A stretch of 64,000 nucleotides of DNA, taken from NCBI RefSeq assembly GCF_013184985.2, contig NZ_CP063418.1, positions 1,302,001 to 1,366,000 on the forward strand, written 5' to 3'. This DNA is from Actinomyces faecalis (lineage in GTDB: Bacteria > Actinomycetota > Actinomycetes > Actinomycetales > Actinomycetaceae). Of this stretch, positions 59,595-64,000 are shown piece after piece. The translations under genes and the position numbers were made by a program. The stretch's first letter is position 1; each line of letters begins with the position of its first letter. The notes below the pieces were generated by a model. It did no database searches, had not been told where the DNA came from, and saw only the letters and a list, made by a program, of their open reading frames with translations.

Positions 59595-59626
59595 GCCCGG
59601 AGCCACGTCACGTGGTTCCGGGCCTT
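59595..59626 (+). terminator. terminator after tRNA-Pro
   Basis: A 13-bp stem (59595-59607 with 59611-59623, one G-U) with loop TCA, followed by CTTGTCGTTC. It starts 7 bases after the tRNA. Confidence 0.7.
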
Positions 59627-59654
59627 GTCGTTCGCCAGTACCCGAAGGAGAGTC

Positions 59655-60239
59655 ATGGACGTGCGATGGGACGCGGGCACCTGGACCCATGAGCCGGCTG
59701 AGGTGGGTCGTGACGGGGAGGACCTGCTGGTCACCGCCGTCGAGGGTTCGGACGCCTGGCGGACCACCTCCTACGGCTTCGTCCACGCCTCGGAGCACGG
59801 TCTGCTGGCTCCCTTTGAGTACGGCACCGCCGTCGAGGTCGACTACACCGCGACCTTCTCCGAGCAGTTCGACCAGGCCGGCCTGTTCATCCACCGCTCG
59901 CCCTCACGCTGGGTCAAGGCCGCCACGGAGTACTCCGACGGCGTGCTCAGCGCCGGCGCCGTCGTCACGAACGGCTGCTCCGACTGGTCTCTGGCCCAGG
60001 TGCCACAGTGGCTCGGTCAACGCGTCCGTATCCGTGCCAGCTGGACGGACGACGCCGTCACGATCCGTGGTGGCGTGGTTGGTGAGCCACTGACACTGCT
60101 GCGTGTGCTCCCCTTTGAGCGGGCTGACGACGTCGCTGCAGGGCCTCTCGTCTGCGCGCCGACCCGCGCCGGCCTGACGGTCCGGTTCCACGCCTGGCGC
60201 GTGACCGAGGCCGACACCTCGCTGCACCCAGCGGAGTAG
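59655..60239 (+). CDS. DUF1349 family protein
   Basis: The 194 aa product matches the DUF1349 (concanavalin-like fold) family: 'FSEQFDQAGLFIHRSPSRWVKAATEYSDG' in part, 'SVVTNGCSDWSLAQVPQW'-like core and 'VRIRASWTDDAVTIRG'. These proteins are small cytosolic beta-sandwiches, often annotated as regulators or carbohydrate-binding; no function is established. The ATG at 59655 has a GAAGGAGA Shine-Dalgarno 5 bases upstream, preferred over the in-frame start at 59625. No signal peptide. Confidence 0.8.
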   Translation: MDVRWDAGTWTHEPAEVGRDGEDLLVTAVEGSDAWRTTSYGFVHASEHGLLAPFEYGTAVEVDYTATFSEQFDQAGLFIHRSPSRWVKAATEYSDGVLSAGAVVTNGCSDWSLAQVPQWLGQRVRIRASWTDDAVTIRGGVVGEPLTLLRVLPFERADDVAAGPLVCAPTRAGLTVRFHAWRVTEADTSLHPAE

Positions 60240-60448
60240 TGCGGGGTCGCGTAGACGCGCTCCTGTCATCAGCCCGTCAGAGGCTGACGCCGCAGAATCG
60301 GGCAACAGTGCCATTTAATGGGCGATCCAATGACACTTATTACGGACATATCGTGATGAAGTGCTTATTCGATGAGAATATGTCGAGTAGATCCCGACGA
60401 CGATGCCAGGGTGAGAAATCCTTGCTCTGACTCCCTGAGGACTACATC

Positions 60449-62016
60449 ATGAATACTCTCCGGCCCCAGTGGGGCGACGGTCGGGTTGTCCCTTCCCACC
60501 TCGTCGCGGTGACCGCCTTCGTGCTTCTCGCGTTAGCTGTCACCTTGCTGACTCCGATTCGAGCGATCAGCTCCTCGCCGGCCCATGCGGCAGAGCCCGT
60601 CCGCGCGTGCTTACCGGACGACATTTACGTCAATTCCAGTGGCAATCCGCACCACCTGATTCGTCTTCGTGCGGATGGAACGGAAGTCTCGCGTAGAACT
60701 CGTTGAGCCCACTGCCAGACGGCTCACTCTTGGCAGGCGCCTCCCGCTCGTCAACGATCTACCGCATCGATCCCGTCAAGGGTGAGTCAGCTCCTTTCGA
60801 GGCTTCATTCCCTCCTGGGATCGGGTCAGCAGGTGACTTCCTCACCCTGCCCGACGGCGACATTCTTGCGCTCGGTATTGACCATACTCGTTCCGAGCAT
60901 CCGGTTTTCCGTATCTCTCCTGCACGTCACTATGAGGTGACGCAGGTCGGGACGGTCCCTGCCTCCTACGGAGCAGCACAAACCGGCGGAAAGGTGTACC
61001 TCGCGGGCAGGTACGGCGACATTATCCGGATCGACGAAATTCCTACGCAGCACTCCACGTCGCCGATCACGACCGACGTCGTCGCGCAGACTAGTCTCAC
61101 GCTCTACGGAGCTACCTCCAAGCAGGACAGTGGCCTGTGCTCCGAGCTCGTCGTCTCCAAGGCCGCAGACCCTGCCTCGACAACATCGGTTCTTCCCGGC
61201 CAGTCCGTGTCTTACAGCCTGACCTTCTCTAATGCCCATGGCACCGCTCCGGCTGAGGTCAGCTATGTCGACGACCTTGCCAAGGTGCTCGACGACGCCA
61301 TCGTCACGCAGCCCCCAGCCGTCACGCAGGGCGGTGACCTGACCGTTGGAGAGGTCGCTGACGGACGTTTTACTGTCGAGGGGACGATTCCCGCCGGTGG
61401 AGAAGCGACAGTGTCCTACGTGGTTCAGGTCTCTGCACCTGGCGATGGCGACCGTCAGCTGACGAACTTCCTGCGGCCCGCCGATGAGCAGACTCCGGTA
61501 ACCTGCGCCGCCGACAGCAACCTGTGCACCACGCATCCGGTATCCGCCTTGGTGCTGGTGAAGTCGGTCTCGCCCGATGACCTCGACTCCTACGAGGCTG
61601 GTCAGGAGCTGACGTACTCCTTCGCGGTGACCAATACCGGGACGACCACGCTGGCTGACGTGTCGATTGCGGAGGGTGAGTTCGACGGGACGGGGGAGCT
61701 CAGCGCGATCTCTCCCGCCTCCGTGAAGGAGCTCGCGCCGGGCGAGTCCACAACCTTCACCGCGACGTACACCCTCATCAAGGCGGACGCCACGCCTGGC
61801 AGCACCACCAACACTGCTACCGCGACAGCAACCCCTCCCCAGCAGGACAACACGTCCAGTCCGCACCCTCCCACCGCAACGGTGACTGGGAAGGCAGCCG
61901 GACGCCAGCTGGCAAAGACCGGCACGGACCCGTTGTGGGCGGGGCTGCTCTCAGCCACGGTCCTCGTCATGGGGCTGGCTGCGGCATCCTCACGACGCAG
62001 GCTCACACACGAGTGA
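60449..62016 (+). pseudogene. frameshifted cell-wall-anchored surface protein (LAKTG)
   Basis: Two abutting frames look like one gene. Frame 1 (60449-60706) encodes a signal peptide (hydrophobic 18-36, cleavage near 'PAHA/AEP') and stops at TGA 60704. Frame 2 continues from about 60697 to 62016: beta-rich 'LPDGSLLAG...IYRID' region, two DUF11-like repeats ('LVVSKAADPAS', 'LVLVKSVSPDD'), a Thr/Pro-rich stretch and a sorting signal LAKTG (61909-61923), membrane helix and 'RRRLTHE' tail for a sortase. A -1 shift in GTAGAACTCG (60693-60702), such as loss of one A, would restore a continuous protein of about 520 aa. It is a pseudogene, a phase-variable gene or a sequencing error. The 209-base gap upstream (60240-60448) is relatively AT-rich and shows no clear promoter. 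Confidence 0.75.
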
Positions 62017-62034
62017 TGACGTGCTGATGTGAGA

Positions 62035-62069
62035 GGAGGGGAGAGCCGGAGCGACCGGTTCTCCCCTCC
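62035..62069. terminator. terminator hairpin after the surface protein
   Basis: A 15-bp stem (62035-62049 with 62055-62069, one G-U) with loop AGCGA. It can serve transcripts from both sides. Confidence 0.7.
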
Positions 62070-62100
62070 CTGCATGAGTGAACGAGAGCGATGGCAGCGG

Positions 62101-62271
<171 letters not shown>

Positions 62272-62291
62272 TCAGCCTCGTCGCGGATGCG

Positions 62292-62819
62292 TCATTGTGC
62301 GGATGACGCCGTGCCGGGCTCCTGGTGCTGAGGAGTACTCGCTAGCAAGGCGGTGCGGTAGTCGTAGGCGTAGGAAGGCTCGGCGTCACCGTCACCTGCA
62401 CGCGAGTGGCGTCGGGACGCCTCGATCGCACGACCGATGACCTCAGTAACACCTTCCTGGAAGGCCTTGGCCTCCTCACGAGTCAGCCGCAGCGGGCCGT
62501 CCGCCCGCAGGCCAGGCAGTCCCCGCGCCTGGGCAGCCTCCATGCGCGCCATCGAGAAGAGCTCTAGGACCTGTGTGGCCTCAGCCCGTTCAAACTCAGC
62601 CACGACGGACTGGCCGCCAGGGATCTGTCGGATCTCGGCAGGATCGAAGGACAGACCGTTCCACTCCGGGATCACCCACCAGGTCTCGCGACCATCACCA
62701 CCCTTGTCCGGCACATGACGCTGCGCGATACCGGCTTTTTCCAGCGCTCGTATGTGGTAGGACACTGAGTTCGCGGGCTCGCCCACTGCCTGGGCGACGT
62801 CGGAGACGCGCAGTTGCCA
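62292..62819 (-). pseudogene. ArsR-type regulator lacking its N-terminus
   Basis: The frame gives 'WQLRVSDVAQAVGEPANSVS' and 'YHIRALEKAGI', the second half of a winged-helix ArsR domain, followed by a roughly 130-residue effector-like part ('EEAKAFQEGVTEVIGRAIEA'). The first helices of the HTH are missing: homology begins at about 62819, where an MFS-like fragment in another frame ends. A GTG at 62786 could start a shorter product of 164 aa, but it would lack the first part of the HTH. Most likely the 3' part of a decayed regulator joined by deletion to the transporter. Confidence 0.55.
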
Positions 62820-63030
62820 GGACGGCTGCTGCCGCCGGGAAGAAGACGCAGGTCAGTGCCAACGTAGTGCTGGAGCCTAGGTGCGCCAGGCCTACGCCAA
62901 CAGCTGCGGGCATGAGCGCGGGACCGCAGGAGACAGCCAGGTCGATCGCAGACATGGCCCGTCCCAAAGACCGCGGCCCACGTTCTCGCAGCCTGGCCGG
63001 TGCCAAGTACCATGCGACAGGTACGAACGG
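62815..63030 (-). pseudogene. MFS transporter fragment
   Basis: About 72 residues in a frame different from the ArsR fragment have the character of MFS helices ('FVPVAWYLAPARLRERGPRS', 'AIDLAVSCGPALMPAAVGVG', 'LALTCVFFPAAAAVLA'). No start, stop or remaining helices are found. It ends exactly where the ArsR-like homology starts, as expected for a deletion scar in an MFS-regulator gene pair. Confidence 0.4.
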
Positions 63031-63079
63031 CGGCTGAGCGCGGATCTCGGCAGGCACGGCGCTGGCGGGGAGGGCGGTC

Positions 63080-64000
63080 ATGATCAAGTACCTCGGCTCC
63101 AAGCGCCTGCTCGTCCCCGTCCTCGGGCAGCTGTTCGCGGCCTCGGGAGCCACGACGGGGCTGGACCTGTTCACCGGCACGACCCGCGTGGCGCAGGAGA
63201 TGTGCCGGCAGGGGATGATGACGACCGCCGTCGACATCGCCTCCTACTCCGAGGTCTTTGCCCGCACCTACGTCGAGCTCGACGCCCGGGCGCTGACTCC
63301 CGCCGATCACGCCGAGCTGGAGCACGCCCTGGGTCGCCTGGGCGCCCTGCCAGGTACTTCTGGCTACGTCACGCGCACCTTCTGTGAGGCTGCGCGATAC
63401 TTCCAGCGCGCCAACGCCATGCGGATCGACGCCGTTCGTGAGGCGATCGAGACCGACTACGCCGGCACCTGGCTCTACCCGGTGCTGCTGACCAGCCTCA
63501 TCGAGGCGGCTGACGCCGTCGACTCCACCGTGGGAGTCCAGATGGCGTACCTCAAGGAGTGGGCCCCACGCTCGGCCAGGCCCCTGACGCTCAAGGCGCC
63601 CCCGCTCGTGCCAGGGACCGGACGCGCGCTGAGGGCTGACGTCAGCCAGGTCGCCAGCCAGCTCGGCCCGGTGGACGTGGCCTATCTCGACCCGCCTTAC
63701 AACCAGCACCGCTACTACACGAACTACCACGTGTGGGAGACCCTGGTGCGCTGGGACGCCCCGGAGTACTACGGCGTGGCCTGCAAGAGGCTGGACTGCC
63801 GTGACGAGGCCACGAAGTCGGTCTTCAACAAGCGACGTCAGATGCCTCAGGCGCTGGCTGAGCTGATTGCCACCGTACGTGCCAAGGTCCTCATCCTGTC
63901 CTTCTCCGACGAGGGATTCGTGCCTCTGGAGGAGCTGCGCGACATGTGCCAGGCCCGCGGCGGCGCCGTCGAGGTGCTCTCCTTCAGCTCTCAGCGCTAC
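63080..64000 (+). CDS. DNA adenine methylase, D12 class (3' end cut)
   Basis: N6-adenine DNA methyltransferase; 307 codons are present and the frame runs off the window. Start 'MIKYLGSKRLLVPVL' is the Dam/D12-class SAM-loop motif, motif I is 'LDLFTGTTRVAQE' (28-40), and catalytic motif IV 'DPPYNQHRYYTNYHVWETL' starts at Asp204. The ATG at 63080 has a GGGGAGGGCGG purine stretch upstream. No restriction gene is visible on the left side; whether it is solitary or part of a restriction system depends on sequence beyond 64000. Confidence 0.88.
   Translation, partial: MIKYLGSKRLLVPVLGQLFAASGATTGLDLFTGTTRVAQEMCRQGMMTTAVDIASYSEVFARTYVELDARALTPADHAELEHALGRLGALPGTSGYVTRTFCEAARYFQRANAMRIDAVREAIETDYAGTWLYPVLLTSLIEAADAVDSTVGVQMAYLKEWAPRSARPLTLKAPPLVPGTGRALRADVSQVASQLGPVDVAYLDPPYNQHRYYTNYHVWETLVRWDAPEYYGVACKRLDCRDEATKSVFNKRRQMPQALAELIATVRAKVLILSFSDEGFVPLEELRDMCQARGGAVEVLSFSSQRY

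Overview
This 64 kb window is chromosomal DNA of a high-GC actinobacterium. A pupylation locus (arc-dop-pup-pafA), a PdtaR-type ANTAR regulator, WhiA, a MoeZ-like protein, a fused Cmk-Der, a eukaryotic-type UDP-glucose pyrophosphorylase and a LAKTG-type wall-sorting signal together point to the Actinomycetaceae (Actinomyces/Schaalia-like). That placement is an inference from gene content and order; no rRNA is present.

Layout. 1-3.1 kb: truncated aldo/keto reductase, RecB-like nuclease and M50 protease. 3.2-10.8 kb: trmI, then the tight operon arc-dop-pup-pafA with no 20S proteasome genes, then a membrane-anchored FKBP-like protein. 10.7-15.9 kb: P-loop kinase-like gene, a fused hisF-hisI, a trpC-like gene lacking several catalytic residues, lgt and pyk; trpE, trpB and trpA, usual neighbours here in other actinobacteria, are missing. 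16-18.8 kb: an MFS gene that looks acquired, lodged against a tRNA-Leu, then pdtaR and a thioesterase. 18.8-28 kb: polA, rpsA, a Gdx/SMR exporter behind a guanidine-II riboswitch, a pyroglutamyl-peptidase fused in frame to CoaE, a CDF-like protein and uvrB. 28-33.1 kb: a yybP-ykoY (Mn2+) riboswitch driving terC-terC-P-type ATPase, then yciI. 33.2-45 kb: uvrA with a LexA box, UDP-glucose pyrophosphorylase, four tRNAs, uvrC, purT, rapZ-yvcK-whiA. 45-48.7 kb: gap-pgk-tpiA-secG. 48.7-59.4 kb: xerD-parA-scpA-scpB-rluB-tyrA-cmk/der, then pgi-moeZ. 59.5-64 kb: tRNA-Pro, a DUF1349 protein, a frameshifted wall-anchored surface protein, a stretch of decayed genes, and the start of a DNA adenine methylase.

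Two architectural themes run through the window. First, about 20 genes carry a TANNNT-like -10 hexamer ending 6-8 bases before the start codon, so leaderless transcription seems to be the default; internal operon genes instead overlap by ATGA/GTGA/TTGA or carry Shine-Dalgarno sites. Second, gene fusions and losses are frequent (HisF-HisI, Pcp-CoaE, Cmk-Der, MoeB-rhodanese, lost trp genes, no prcBA at the pupylation locus).

The most interesting items are the pupylation system without a proteasome, whose ATPase lacks the docking tail; the TrpC homologue missing catalytic residues; the two riboswitches with readable architecture; the Pcp-CoaE and HisF-HisI fusions; and the divergent polA/thioesterase promoter that appears to share one -10 element.
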